A DNA stretch of 64,000 nucleotides from the NCBI GenBank assembly GCA_003254925.1, contig QANZ01020236.1, forward strand, positions 1 to 64,000, given 5' to 3'. A program made the position numbers and the translations under genes. The notes under the pieces were generated by a model that was given only the letters and a program-made list of their open reading frames with translations, searched no databases and had not been told where the DNA came from. The stretch's first letter is position 1; every line of letters begins with the position of its first letter. This document shows, one piece after another, positions 43,701 to 56,203 of the stretch. Source of the DNA: Chamaecrista fasciculata. Its lineage: Eukaryota; Streptophyta; Magnoliopsida; Fabales; Fabaceae.

Positions 43701-44510
43701 TCATCTGGTCTAGAGAGAACTTCATTTCCAACCCAAGAGAGACCACAAATCAGATCGAACTTAGCTACCTTGTTGAGCAACAATATTCACCCACAAATCA
43801 TCTCTCTCCTAATTTATTTAATTGTTACAATTATTTTGCCAGGCAGTTATGATATTCAACTTCATGAGATCAGAGTCAATTCATCAAACACCTTGAGATC
43901 AACTCTGAATCAGAGCAACAAGTAAGGTTATTAATACAAAAATTGAAGCTGAAAACGGTCGAATCTTCGGCAAATTAGTGAAAAAAATGTGAAGAAATTC
44001 CAAAACATCCCCACATTTACCGATTAAAATCAAGCAAAAAAAAAAAAAAAAAAAANAAAAAAAAAAAAAAAAAAAAAAACAGACTCACGCAAACGGAGAA
44101 GGCTCGACGAAGAGAGCAATTCGACGAGGCCTCGAAATATTCTCTGGGTCAAGCAAAGCAAGCGAATCCTCATCCTCCTCTGATGCTTCGTGTAAATTAG
44201 CCTCAGCGATGGTCATATCGCTGCTAGATTCAAGAACAAAACCTTTTCTACTACTACTCTTGACGCTCTTTGACCCCAAAAAAGGGGAAAACCGTACGGC
44301 TTTGCAATGAAGGCTAATAATGATGGGTTTTGCTGCTACAGAATGAAAACGATGATGGGGTCTAAAACTTATTGAAGCGTGTGAAGAAGAAGATGGGGTT
44401 GAAGAGTACGAAGAAAAAGAAGAAGAAGAAAGGGAATAAGAGTATGTAAAAGGAGAATGAGAGAGAGAGGGATTTATAGAGAGAGAAGAAGCAGTACTAG
44501 TAGAGTTCAT
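40787..44510 (-). CDS. SQD2: Sulfoquinovosyltransferase SQD2, 11 exons
   Basis: Exons on the minus strand: 44510-44089, 43338-43272, 42928-42858, 42681-42564, 42455-42382, 42284-42229, 42146-42063, 41931-41844, 41756-41679, 41478-41422, 41282-40787. All borders are GT-AG and the sum is 1611 nt, or 536 residues plus stop. The enzyme moves sulfoquinovose from UDP-sulfoquinovose to diacylglycerol, the last step of chloroplast sulfolipid (SQDG) synthesis. The first ~100 residues are Ser-rich, like a transit peptide. A GT-B glycosyltransferase (family GT4) follows. It has RRIALFVEPSPFAYVSGYKNR, SYHTHVPVYIPRY, IVHVGRLGVEKSLDF, and the E-x7-E motif at Glu412/Glu420 (ESETLGLVVLEAMSSG). The start at 44510 is the first ATG of the Ser-rich leader. 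A longer in-frame ATG at 44660 lies in what looks like the 5' UTR. No break is seen. Confidence 0.95.
43339..44088 (-). other. First intron of SQD2
   Basis: 750 bp, the longest intron of the gene. It has a poly-A tract (poly-T on the gene strand) at about 44037-44079, which includes the single N at 44056. The tract lies within 50 bp of the donor, so its length is likely uncertain in the assembly. Confidence 0.85.
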
Positions 44511-44609
44511 GATCGTGAGGACGCAAGTGAAATTAAAATATAAAAAAGGTGTGACCTTTGAAATTCGATTGATTATTATCGTACAGTGGTTGTTGAGTGA
44601 ACAGAATTG

Positions 44610-44632
44610 AGAGAGAGAGAGAGAGAGAGAGA
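44610..44632. repeat. (GA)n microsatellite in the SQD2 5' leader
   Basis: About 11 GA units, reading (CT)n on the gene strand, some 100 bp before the start codon. (CT)n tracts are common in plant 5' UTRs. Confidence 0.8.
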
Positions 44633-44679
44633 TGAAAGGAAAAAAAGGAATCTCACGCACTCGTAAAGGAGATATTCTT

Positions 44680-45690
44680 TAGAGAAGGCGGGACAGTGAG
44701 GAATCAAAAGGGAACGACTATGAGCATATGCTATTGGGTCACTCTCTTATCTTGCAAGTTTAGTCCTTAATAAATAAATTCAAATGACTAAATCATATGA
44801 TTTACTCAAGTTTTAAAAATTAAATCTTTAGAATTGAACTATAAAGTTATATATCCCATTATTTATTAAAATATTTTATCATTAATCTTTACATTACAGC
44901 ATTAATAATTCATCGGTTCATCCACAGAGAATATAAAACCGAGGTCTTATCTGGCATGACGTATTGTCATTAAATTAATTTTTTTAAAAGTCAAAAACCT
45001 ATTTCGGTTCCTAATATTTATCTTAATTTTTGTTTTGGTCGCTAAGGTTATTTTGTTTTCATTTTAGTCCTTAATATTTATGGAAAGTTTCATCATGGGT
45101 CCCTAACTATGTTATATCTCTCTTGGTTCAAACCTAAATGCAATTAAATCAAAGTTACGGGTTAAATTTGATGAGTTCTTTCTTTATCCAATAGGAGTCA
45201 TCGACAAATAATATCAAATCGAGCATAAAATTAGATCCACAAATACTATTTGTTTTATGAATTTAGTCATATCTTGCAACATGAACGATAGCCTTACTTT
45301 AGTATATTACATAGAAGATTATGAACTAGGTAGGCTGGATGAGTTGTAAATCAAGTTCAAAAATAATAAAATGAAAGAAAGTTATTTGAATTTACAAGTT
45401 TACTACCACTTTACAAGTTTATATGTGAATTTACAAATAAGTTTGATAAAGAAAAAACAAATTTATAATCGAGTTGACTAGAATTGAAAGATGAAAATCT
45501 CAATAAATCTACAAATTTACAAGTAAAAACTCATTTATGAGTACTTAGAATAGATATTGCACAATTAAATAATAATTTGAACTTAAAAAGTATAATATAT
45601 TTTTTTAAAAAAGAATTTTACATGCTTCTTACTTTCAGGCTACAAAGGAAACAATAATCATTTGCATCTTCTTAAATCGTCCACTCTATT
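44680..45690. repeat. Intergenic DNA with decayed MITE fragments
   Basis: 44990-45300 has phrases of the 49645-50183 MITE family (TTTTGGTCGCTAAGG, TATATCTCTCTTGG). The rest is AT-rich with repeated TTTACAAGTTTA. No gene is seen beyond the SQD2 promoter region. Confidence 0.4.
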
Positions 45691-45694
45691 TCTC

Positions 45695-46800
45695 TCCAAA
45701 AAAATGGGTAGACTTGGTCCCAGTGACTCTCATATGGTGAATAAGGCCTTGTTGGCTAAACAAACTTGGAGGATTGTGGATAAGCCGAATTGCTTAGTTT
45801 TGAAATGGGGTCGCTAACAAATATGTAGATAATTTCTCTAATTTTGACATAAAAAAGAGATCCTTAGTGTCGGTGGTTTGGTGTAGCATTGCTTGCAACT
45901 TCGACCTTATTACTAGTCATCTTTGCTTGAAACTTGGGGATGGAGTGCGCATTGATATTAGAAGTAGACTCGGGAACGTTCATCTTTAGGGGGTCTCCAA
46001 TAAGAGTAAAGGTTGCATATGTGTATAACCTAAGCCTTCTCGCATAGGACAAAGATCTTCTCTCAAGAGTTTGTACAAAAAAAGTAATGGACTCGTTTGA
46101 TACCATTCCGCTTCCCACCAGAAACTCCAATGATACTTTGGTGTGGACAAAAATTGCTTTTGGGTTGTATTCCACAATAGCTGGTTATGTTGAGTTGTGC
46201 ATGAAATACCATTTAGAGATAAGTAATATGGTGTCATTAATCTTTTTGTGAAAGGAATTTTAGAGAACAATAGCTCCTTACAGAGTATCCTTTTTGCTTG
46301 GAAGATGTGGCCTAATGTTATCCCAACTCTTGCCGATCTTAAGACCAATCATCTAAATTGTGATGTTAGTTGCCCTTTCAGTGGAACTGAAGATGATTTT
46401 GTGGACTACAGCTTCATTCATTGCAATTTTGCCAGAGCAGTTTGGTTCCATCTCAACTTTGCCTTCAGATTTAACTGCTCCAAATTTATTTCTTTTAGCA
46501 TTGGTTACGATTCCGAAATAAGTTCTGGAAGTAAAACTCTGCTTTCACATATGGTTGACTTTTTTAGTGGGTTTGGATGTCATCTGGCGACAAAGGAATA
46601 ATATGATTTGGAGGAAACATGTAGTTAAGCTCATTGAAGCAATCAAAATGATCAATCGCGGAACAACCTATCATGCTACAAATTGTATCCTTTTATAAGT
46701 TCAAGGGTCTGGAATGACTTTTATGAAATTGGAGGACTATAAGTCCTTTATGGCTGAGTCTAACAATTATAGCATATAATGGCTTATGTGTTTTTTGTTT
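45695..46800 (+). pseudogene. 3' remnant of a LINE-type (non-LTR) retrotransposon ORF2
   Basis: Broken frames give typical C-terminal LINE ORF2 sequence: HMVNKALLAKQTWRIVDKPN (45740-45800), a GDGVRIDI piece, and a zinc-binding reverse-transcriptase tail domain (zf-RVT) at 46248-46601 (SILFAWKMWPNVIPT, CPFSGTEDDFVDY). Many stops lie between. The 3' end near 46800-46870 is T-rich. Confidence 0.65.
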
Positions 46801-46870
46801 TTCTTTGTGTATCATTTTTTCCTTCTATAAAAGAAAAAAAGATGACTTATATTTTTTTTTTGTTTTTTTT
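46787..46870 (+). repeat. LINE 3' tail, arm 1 of an inverted repeat
   Basis: GTGTTTTTTGTTTTTCTTTG and onward recurs inverted at 47433-47515 with very few differences. Confidence 0.7.
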
Positions 46871-47432
46871 AACAAAGGGAAATATAATGTTGAAATATAA
46901 TGTTGAACCATATAAAAGTTTTTTCTATAATATATATTTTTTTTTAATAATAATCTTTTTATTTGATGGTGTGAGAAGTTTTTTTTTTGTAGCCATCAAA
47001 GTAGTGGGAAGTTACTTAACTCCCTCAATTATTTTTTTCCCTTTTTAATAAAAGTCTTTGATGCTACTGTTTTATTTTTCTAATTTTAAAATTTAAAATA
47101 TTATATTATTTTTAAAACTTAGAAAACAAAAAACTACTGAGAAATATTTTGAGCTTTTAGAATAATTATAAAAAAAATTTTAAAGATGATTAAACAGACT
47201 CAAAGTTATCGACTCTTTTTCCTTGCTCTTTTTACATATTCTTGTTTGAATTTTCTCTCTTACTTAAATTTTCAAAGCCGTATTGTATAGGCAATTCTTT
47301 ATACATTATCTGTTGTACACCATACCATTCAAACATGGTTCTAAAGATGAACCATGAAAGGTTCCTCGGATGATCGGATCTAATTCAACATTATATTTCT
47401 CTTATTTTATATGAGCAAAGTGTAATTTGTTA
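46871..47432. other. AT-rich DNA between two inverted LINE tails
   Basis: About 560 bp. No gene. Phe/Ile-rich frames here are low complexity. Confidence 0.4.
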
Positions 47433-47515
47433 AAAAAAACAAAAACAAAAATATAAGTCATCTTTTTTTCTTTTATAGAAGGAAAAAATGATACACAAAG
47501 AAAAACAAAAAACAC
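47433..47515 (-). repeat. LINE 3' tail, arm 2 of the inverted repeat
   Basis: Reverse complement of 46787-46870. It is probably the 3' end of a second, heavily 5'-truncated insertion. Confidence 0.65.
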
Positions 47516-48230
47516 AACATCAAAGTAGACATAATATATTAAATTTTAATAATTATTATTAATATTTCAAAATACTTCAAATTTTGATATTTAAAATTTT
47601 TTGGATCTTAAAATATTGAGTTGAATACTTTGATACTATAAAATATCATAAATGATAAAGTAGACATAATTTAGCCTAATTGTTTTGATTCTTGATTGAT
47701 TCTTTAGATTGTGAATTTTGTGCTTCTTTCAAGTTGATCTATATACGGTTCAATTTTCTCAACAATAATTATTGACGAGATATATCGTTAAACATAAATT
47801 ATTGTTAAGGATAGGCCCAAAGGAGAGGCTATTAATTATATATATATATATACTAGAGGCTTTGCATGTCCTAACAGACACGCAAATAAATATGTATGTA
47901 AAATATAAAACTATTTAAAAATAATTTGTTAAGAGAGAATATCACATGATACCAAAGTGTCACTTTTTAAATCACCGGGTACTAAAGTGAAATATGACCA
48001 AACTATAGGGTACCAAAGTGTAATTTACCCCTTTCTTTTATGGAGCTTAAAATATTAATGAAAATCAAAAGTAACTTGTACGGGGTGAGACTTGAGAGAA
48101 CGTGGGCTAGAGGAAAGTGAGTGATTTCTTTTTCTTTTTTAATTTTTTAATTCAATAATTTTGACCAACCATAAAGGGGTGGAGCCATATAATATAATAT
48201 ATATATATATATATATATTTTATCTGAAAC
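47516..48230. repeat. Intergenic DNA with one MITE end
   Basis: 47945-48030 is one end of the GGTACCAAAGTG MITE family (complete at 56204-56768). The remainder is AT-rich with TA runs at 47839 and 48197-48218. Confidence 0.4.
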
Positions 48231-48235
48231 ATAAT

Positions 48236-48785
48236 TCATTCAAAATCAAAATAAAATCAAGCACAATACAAATGAAAACAAAGTAAAAATAGTCAATCTC
48301 TCCTTAGCATAAACAACAATACTAGACAAAATATCAACAATCGAAGATGGGGGGTTTATAACCCATCCAAGAGGACTCATCACCGTTTTAGACAAATTGA
48401 CAAGATAATCAACTGTCAAGTTAGCGGATCTAAGGATCCAACTAAAGCTACAACCATCTAAAAAACAAGAAACATAAATAAAATCATCTAAAAGAGACAA
48501 CTCCTTCCAAACAGGAAGGGTAGGAAACCCCAATGGTTGTCCTAAAAAAAGGCATCAACAGACTTAAAATAACAATAATAAGATAATAAAACGAAACGAC
48601 GCCATGGAAGAACACCAAAAAATCAAAACCAAACCAGAAAGTCGCTGTGGAAACTAGAAGCTGCTGTTGAATGCTTAGTCCAGATTCGCTACCACAGAAC
48701 GCCGCTATGAGAGTCCTAATCCAGAACGTCTTCGCCACAAAAATCTATAACCAGAGGGAGGGCCACCGCCGCTGAGATAGCAGCG
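48236..48785 (-). pseudogene. LINE remnant with RNase H-like tail
   Basis: The minus-strand frame 48533-48246 reads CSFSWILRSANLTVDYLVNL...PLGWVINPPSSIVDIL. This is like the C-terminal end of the RNase H domain of plant LINE ORF2. A 5' part (48780-48540) looks like a GC-richer LINE leader joined directly to it, so the copy is internally deleted. It ends in AATGAATTATGTTTCAGATAAAA. Confidence 0.5.
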
Positions 48786-49644
48786 ACCCAAATTTTCACT
48801 CAAAAAAATCCTTCTATATTTCACTTATGGACAAATATGTAAATAAAATAAAGTATATATATATTACAAAACAACAAACAACAACAACAAATAAGGAATT
48901 TTCTTCCTTAAGAAAGTCCCAATAAAAAATTAATGAGCAATGGCACTCGTATAGTCATATTAGCATCATTATGAACAAAATCTACTTTTTGCCCCCCTTT
49001 CGTTTATTGGTTAAATGGAAAAAAAATCTGAATTTTTGCATAAATCTGTTTTCTTTAGTTTCAAAAGCTTAACCAGTAAGAATAGAATATTGAAATTCTT
49101 ATTGACAAGTAAAATTCTATTTTAAGTCCATTAATATATTAGTTCTTGTTCAAGCTGATCTTTTATTGGTTTTTTTTTAATTTAATTCTTCACAAATTTT
49201 TTTATTATCACTGTAAAATAAATTTGCCACATGTCCTAAGAAACCTTATAACAAAGATATAAGAAATTGTATATAGGTCTGACCCTTTTTCTAATTGAGT
49301 TAATTATGTTTTTACAATAACATAATATAATTAATTATTAATATTAATATTAATCATAAAATCTTTTTTTGCTGTAAAAGAGAAAAAGATATTTATGCAA
49401 GAGTTGTTTTTTATAACATTTATGCAAGAGTTGATACTTCATATCATCAATTAATAATGTTATGTTATCAACTACACATTATCAATTTTTTTTTAGCAAA
49501 CAAACACATTATCAATTAAATGTGTTACATTATGAAATTTAATTAAAAAAATATATGGAAAATGTAATATTAATGATAAAAAATTATAAAATGTCAATTT
49601 GAGAAGAAAATCAACAAGATACTAGACTTGAGGGGAAAAGACTA
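48786..49644. other. Intergenic DNA, no gene seen
   Basis: About 860 bp, AT-rich, with no supported feature. Confidence 0.45.
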
Positions 49645-50183
49645 GGTCAAAGGGTCGTTTTGGTCCTAAATGTAAGCCCTAATGTTCGTTTTGGTTCATT
49701 ATGTTTCAAAATATTCAAATTGCTCCTAAACGTTGGAAAAATGTTTTATTTTGGTCCTAAATATTGGTAATATGTTTCATTTTGGTCCCAAACTATTGAA
49801 TTTGGTCATATTTCTCTCGCCTCTCATTTCAAATTCAAATAATTTATTTAAGCGGAACTCGTAGCTCTGAATTAGTCACTTTCGAATTTGAAACGAGAAA
49901 AATATGATCAACTTTATTTATTTGACCATGAAATGAACGGTCTACTTTTAGAACTAATTTGATCTCGTTTTCTGATGACCCCAACTAAATAAAGAAAATA
50001 CTCTTCGAGAACAATACTTAGCTCTAAACTCGTCACGTTTGAACTTGAAACAAGTCATATTCAATAGTTTGGGACCAAAATGAAACATTTTGCCACTATT
50101 TAAGACCAATTTGAATATTTTGAAACATAATGGACCAAAATGAACATTAGGTTTACATTTAGGACCAAAATAACCCTTTAACC
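49645..50183. mobile_element. Mutator-like MITE, relative of 25250-25877
   Basis: The ends GGTCAAAGGGTCGTTTTGG and CCAAAATAACCCTTTAACC are inverted repeats. No clear TSD (left AAAAGACTA, right AAAAAAAAC). Confidence 0.65.
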
Positions 50184-50620
50184 AAAAAAAACTAATATGA
50201 AAAGTATCACAATGAAATTTCAGTCCTTCTCTTTTCGCCTGAATTTCAGTCCATTGTTATTTGATCACAAAGCCACGCACCCTCGGAAATTAAAGGGATT
50301 AAATTAGTTTAATCTGAACAGAATCTGATTCAGTGCAATTAAAAACCTTTGAAGATTGAATTTGTCTTCAAAAAGACTCAGAAATCTGGAATGAGAATCT
50401 TATTGACATTCGTCAAATAAAACGTGAAGAAGTTATCCCATAAAAAAAAAAGAATAGAAAAGAAAGTTATTTACAAATTCATCCAAAGTAGTAAAACTGA
50501 AGGAGTAGGGTGATTCTCTGGGCCATGTGAAGATTCTTCTTGTCTGAAGTTGGTGTATCCTTTTCTAATGCTGTTCTCTCTTAACTTTGTAAGGAAAAAG
50601 ATATATATTATATATATATA
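50184..50620. other. Intergenic DNA, no gene seen
   Basis: About 440 bp with no supported feature. Confidence 0.4.
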
Positions 50621-50901
50621 GGTCAAAGTGCACTTTTGGTCTTATATCTTTTGCTCATGCATCAATTTGGTCCCATATTTTGTTTGTTGCTTCCATATCT
50701 TTTGATCAAGTGCTTACAAAAAGTTTCAACGTTAGTTCCACTAATATGGATCCTTTTGCAAAGATATGACTATATAAGACCAATTATGCAATATGACCAA
50801 AAAATATAAGATCAATTCTGCAACTTGACCAAAAAATATGAGACTAAAAATGTAATAAAAAAACGATGCAAAAGATATGCAACCAAAAATATACTTTGAC
50901 C
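50621..50901. mobile_element. Mutator-like MITE (281 bp)
   Basis: The ends GGTCAAAGTGCACTTTTGG and CCAAAAATATACTTTGACC are inverted repeats. The flanks are TATATATA on the left and TATATTATA on the right, so a TSD is likely but masked by low complexity. Confidence 0.6.
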
Positions 50902-50999
50902 TATATTATAAATATATATATATATATATATATATGGAATCCTAATGAATTTGATGAAGGAATGGTAGTAATGCTAATAAACGATTGGGGACTTGAAAA

Positions 51000-52350
51000 A
51001 AAAAAGGGAAAAATGCAAGAATACCCCTTAAACTTTGGGTTATTTAAAAGTTGATCTTTAAACTTTTAATTTTGGAAATTAGGTCCTCAAACGTTGAAGA
51101 TTAAGGAATTAGATCATTTCATCCATTTTTTCACTAACAATATTAATTGTTGTCATATCATACTTCCAAGTATTAGCATGACAATTTCACTAACTATATT
51201 AAGAGATACCCTGACATCCATATTTTTTACTTGATAAAAATTTAATTTGAAATTTTTTGTAAAACAAAAAGTATATAAAAATATGGCAGAAGTTCTTGGT
51301 ACCCCTAAAATATGGAGTCAGTTTTAGTACCCTTCAAGTTTTTTGATTCAATTCCAAAAGTATGAGATCAATTTTAATTGTACCCTAAAAGTTTTTTGGG
51401 GTCAATTATACCTCCAATCTTTTTTTGTGTGTCAATTATACTTCTAATTTTTTTTTTTTGTGTCAATTGTATCCCCAATTTGGAGGTGCAATTGAAACAA
51501 ATAAGAAACATTTGTGGTACAGTTGATTCAAAAATTTTTGAGAGTATAACTGAAACTGATCCCATACTTTGAAGGTATAATTGACCCAAAAAAAATTTAA
51601 GAATACAATTGAAACTGACTACATATATTGGCGATACCGGGAGTACTTTTGTCTAAAAATATTTTAAAAACAAATTTTAAATGAGTTTGTATTAAATTAT
51701 AATAATATCGTTGATGGAGATCAATTCCTCATATTTTATTTTTTTATTTTCAGAATAAAATTAATTTTTTTACCTTTAAAAATAATATTTTATTTAATAA
51801 TTTTTAATAATTAGTATGAACCACAACAAACAATTAAACTATTTTTCAACCTTTTATTTTTAAAAATAAAAAGTTTGACTGCTTAAATTGGTTTTTAGCT
51901 TTATCTCAAAATTTATTTTGGTCATTTATCTTTTAAAATGTTCAAATTGGTCTATATTTTTCCATGATGGTTTATTTTGGATTCAAATGACTAAATATGA
52001 TCATACTTCTCTCATTTTAAATTCAAATACAACAAGCTCATAGCTATGAGTTGCTTTTAACGCATACTTGTTTATCCAATGAGGACCGTTAACAAATAAG
52101 ATCAAATTGAGTTCGAAATGCGAATAGATCGTTTTACAGTCAAACAAATAAAATTGATGATATTTATCTCGTTTCAAATTCAAATACAACAAGTTCAAAA
52201 TTACGAATTACTCTTGATAAGATTTTTTTTTTTACCCAAAAGCCGTTAACAATCAAATTAAACCATTTCCAATTGTGAATTTGAAACCAATTTATCACCA
52301 TTTGGATTGACTTCATTTGTTCAGCTCATTATAAATGTTTCATTTTTTTA
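51000..52350. repeat. Decayed palindromic repeats
   Basis: 51000-51250 is one end of a MITE (ATGCAAGAATACCCCTTAAA). 51290-51660 is a palindromic repeat around GGTCAATTATACCTCC. 51890-52350 holds part of the 25250 family. None has readable TSDs, and no gene is seen. Confidence 0.4.
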
Positions 52351-52539
52351 AAAGAAATCTAAAATAATTCACAAATATTCCAAATGATTACGAAGACCTC
52401 ATAATCTGATAATCATCTTTCTCATCACCTCCCACTATCTCTCATAATCTTTTTTTTTGCCAGACTATCTCTCATGATCTTACTTCTTGAGTAAAAGAGA
52501 AATATTGGTTAGAGTATGACCAGCAAGGTGTCTCTTGAA

Positions 52540-52985
52540 AATATATAGAGAAAATTATTGTTTAGCTCTCAATTTATACCGAGTCAACTAATTAGTCATT
52601 GAATATATGAAATACATAATTTGGTCTCTGAAAATTTTCAATTATAAACTATTTGATCTCTAGTGACAATTAAATTCTTGAATTTGAACTAATTTTATAC
52701 TTTTTAATCCCTGAATTTGTACTAAATCAATACTATTTAGTCTCAAAATTTGAACTAATTTTAAACTTTTTTATTCTTGAATTTGTACTAAATTTCTACT
52801 ATTCGATCTCTAAATTTATATTAAAAATTAATACTTTTTAGTTCTTGAATTTGACATAACAATCAAATTATTGATAATTATAATAATTTAAAGATTAAAT
52901 AGAGTATTTTAATTATTTAAAAATTAATTAATTGATCAATATAAATTTAAAAACCAAATAATAAATTTTCATTTTATGCTGTATA
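52540..52985. repeat. Palindromic MITE-like repeat, relative of 14955-15365
   Basis: Repeated TTTGAACTAATTTTA/TTTGTACTAAAT phrases with mirrored ends (CAACTAATTAGTCATTGAA and TTAATTAATTGATCAATA). Confidence 0.4.
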
Positions 52986-53384
52986 CGGGTCATATATGTT
53001 GGGAGTAGCTCAGCTACATTACAGTAGCTAAATTATTCCATCCATACCATTGATTTTATTTAAAAGTCAACACATAAATTCATAGTCAACTCATCCAATG
53101 GTTAGTAATGGATACTTTAGCAATACTTTAGCTACTATAATTTAGGTGATCCATTTCCATATAATGTTGGGTCATGTATTGTGTACATTTTGGGGAAAAG
53201 AGGGACAATTGGGTTTTGTGTCAAGAGGAAGCATTAATCAAACAAAATGGCAACACTGAGCGCACGTGTTGAGTTCCCTGACTGATGGTCCTCATTCTGA
53301 CAACTCTCAATCACGGTCTGTGCAAGCATGTGCTATGTGGATAGGGCTACATACAAATGAATTTGCTCAAACACTTTAGTAATA
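52986..53384. other. Intergenic DNA, no gene seen
   Basis: About 400 bp. It contains short mirrored TACAGTAGCTAAA/TTTAGCTACTATAA phrases at 53020 and 53132, too short to call an element. Confidence 0.35.
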
Positions 53385-53393
53385 AAATTTATC

Positions 53394-53825
53394 GGCTAAA
53401 GTACACTTTTGGTCCTATAACTTTGACAAAAGTTTTAATTTGGTCCCATAACTTTGGCAAAAGTCTCAATTTAGTCCCATAACTTTTTTTTTTGTTGCAA
53501 TTTTGGTCTCATAACTTCTAAAAACATTTCACCATTGGTCCCAAGCCTATTTCCACCCATCTCATAACTTCACTCATATTTGTCACGTCATCATCCAACT
53601 CAGTATGTCAGATCATTTTTAGCGGCAGATAATGGATGGAAACCAGTATTGAGACCAACGGTGAGACGTTTTCAAAAGTTATAGGACCAAAATTGCAACA
53701 AAAAAAGTTATGAGACCAAATTGAGACCTTTGCCAAAGTTATGGGACCAAAATTGCAACAAAAAATGTTATAGAACCCAATTGAAACTTTTGCCACAATT
53801 ATGGGGCCCAAAGTGTGCTTTAGAC
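53394..53825. mobile_element. Mutator-like MITE (432 bp), relative of the split one at 20792-24978
   Basis: The left end is GGCTAAAGTACACTTTTGG and the inverted right end is GTCTAAAGCACACTTTGGG. The flanking nonamers AAATTTATC and AAATTTATT match 8 of 9. Several GTTATGGGACCAAATTGAG-like units inside. Confidence 0.75.
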
Positions 53826-53834
53826 AAATTTATT

Positions 53835-54884
53835 TAATTCCATATTTTTCTTGCTTTTTTTTTTCATAGAAAAATACTTGTGTTAGTTAGGGGTGAATAA
53901 ATTTTTTGGGATATGGATCCCAATTTCCAAGTAGTGTATTAGGTGTAGTACTAAAAGAAAAATAAATAGAGAGAGAAAGTGTTAGTGAGACTCAAATCTC
54001 TAATATTGTTTCTCTCTAATTGTTTTTTTTTCTCCCAGCACTTCATGTATAGTGCACTAGAGGATCCAAAAATTACAAATTTTCTATATTCATTCTTGGT
54101 TGATGTTTTTTTAGAATGGAGTCGAAGTTAGTCTTAGGTTTGATCTCTCTAAATCCTTCTTGATTGAGGCATATATCTTTTTATAATTTCTATTATATAT
54201 ATTTATATTTTTACTAAATAGTATTTTTATTGTATAAATTATATTTATGGGTTGTATGGGTTGACGGTCGGATTCGGGTTACAAAATTCCAACCCGCTAC
54301 CTAGTATATCAACCTGCTCACCCACTCGAACCTGACCGCTGAACACCCCTAATGTAACTGAAATTTTGGGACCACCAATTTCAAAATGACCCCTACTATT
54401 TACAAATATTATTAACATCCCCACACAATACAACTTTCCATTCCATCCACTCCTCATTGACATTTTCCTATATTCTTCTTATGGTACCAAATGCCATAGC
54501 GAATAGGGATGGTCGTAATATATATGGTATTATAATTCTCATATTTCATCTCAGATTTGAATAGATAACAAAATTAATTCATATTCTTCAACCATATAGG
54601 ATAGTTAAATTTCTATATTCAGATTTAAATTTATAAAAAAAATTTAAAATAAATCATTTTTCTCTATTTCAGGTATATTTCAAAAATTTCCTTATTATTA
54701 ACTGTACCCTAAAATTTTGATATTGGACTCATCCCAACGATGATGATGCAACATTAAAATTGTATTTTTTAATCTTTTCCCTCTTCTTATGTTCAAAATC
54801 ATAACTCTAATACTATTTTTTTCATTACAGAGGATGAGAAAGAAACAGAAGAAAAACATGTGAGAAAAGTGCATTTTTAAGTTA
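53835..54884. other. Intergenic DNA with one hAT-like end
   Basis: 54250-54352 (GGGTTGACGGTCGGATTCGG ... GAACACCCCTA) looks like a hAT-type terminus without a partner. The remainder shows nothing. Confidence 0.4.
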
Positions 54885-54892
54885 GTGTCAAT

Positions 54893-56050
54893 CAAGGTAG
54901 TCAAGATCGAGATCTTACTTAAGATCGAAAAAGGTATAAGATAGATCGGATCGAAGATCGTAAGATCCTATAAATTTTCTTTAAAAACTTTATATAAATT
55001 ATATAAAAAGTTATTAATATCCATCTATGAATATATATATATATTTATATATAAATTATATAAAAAGTTATTAATATCCATCTATGAATATATATATATA
55101 TAAATGTTCATAAGTCATAAATTCATCTTATAACATGTCTTAAGATCCTTATCCAACATCATCAATTTATAGTCTCAACATGTAATTAGCTAATTATCAA
55201 TATATCTAAAAAGTTTATCATAGTTCAGTCAAAAACTAACAAAAACAAGACAACAACCACGAGTAACATTACAAATTTAGAACATCATTATCAAAAAGTT
55301 CATCGAAGCATATATCACACATCAAAACATCATCATCAATGTCTCTCATTTCTATTTCATCCACTGGATTCTGATCCAAATCATCAACAGTGCCACAAGG
55401 TGCAACATTTTCTACTTTTTGAACTTTAAAGGTTTCGTCTTCTACTTCATATATGTCTTCCTCACTTTTTTCATTATTCTCAGTGATCCATTCATCATCA
55501 GAAGAAAGATCTTCTATGTTGTTAAACTTCCTTATAGTTCTTTTCTCTTTCAATTTTTTATTAAATATAACATAGAGCAACTCATTCATCTTTTTTTTGA
55601 ATCATACGATTCATTCTCTTCGTGTGAACCTAAATATTGAATGGTTATAAATAATTAACTTAATTATAAAAAGAGAATAAAATAATAAGATTTGTAAAAA
55701 AAAAGTCATGTTTAAAGTTTCTTACCTTCTCAAAAGTACTCCAATTACGTTCATACCCTAAAGAACTACAAGTTAAGCTCAATCTTCAAACAATAAACTT
55801 AGAGTTTTCAATTTTTAGGTGTTTAAAATGAAGCATTTTGGACCCTGAAAAAAAAAGTCCCCAAAAGCAACATTTTGGACCTTTTTTTTTAAAAAAAACT
55901 TATATATATATATATATATGATCGGTGAAATCGTACGATCTTACGGTCTTACGAGCAAAATAGCGATCTTACCACGATCTTGCACCCGATTTAACTAGAT
56001 CTTGCCTTGCAAGATTGTAAGATATTACGATCTAAATCTTGACTACATTG
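54893..56050 (-). mobile_element. hAT element (1.16 kb) with perfect 8-bp TSD and transposase remnant
   Basis: The left end is CAAGGTAGTCAAGATC and the inverted right end is CAATGTAGTCAAGATT. GTGTCAAT flanks both sides (54885-54892 and 56051-56058). Subterminal GATCTTAC/GTAAGATC repeats are dense. A related single end is at about 60660-60738. The inside carries the tail of a transposase gene (next entry). Confidence 0.85.
55269..55810 (-). pseudogene. hAT transposase C-terminal remnant
   Basis: On the minus strand, about 55800-55740 gives LTCSSLGYERNWSTFEK, the dimerisation-domain signature of plant hAT transposases. After an AT-rich break it continues as KRMNRMIQKK, MNELLYVIFNKKLKEKR and DLSSDDEWITE, to a stop at 55269. 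The catalytic and zinc-finger parts are missing. The AT-rich insertion at about 55640-55720 may be an intron, or decay. Confidence 0.65.
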
Positions 56051-56203
56051 GTGTCAATTATGTCCCAAAGTTTAGGCTAATGCCAATTATGCCCCTAAAT
56101 TGACTCTATTGTGTAGCATCTGCATTTCCCACTTAAAAATTGACAGTAGAGTTAGGGCTTAAGGAATTCAAGATGCTTTTGGCTTGAAATATCAAAATAT
56201 CTA

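Noticed and set aside
44510..44660. SQD2 start at the ATG at 44660
   Set aside because: The extra 50 codons cover a CT-repeat leader (poly Leu-Ser) and lack the Ser-rich transit-peptide start seen at 44510.
55269..55589. 106-residue acidic frame as an independent small gene
   Set aside because: It lies inside a hAT element and matches the usual tail of hAT transposases (DLSSDDEWITE).
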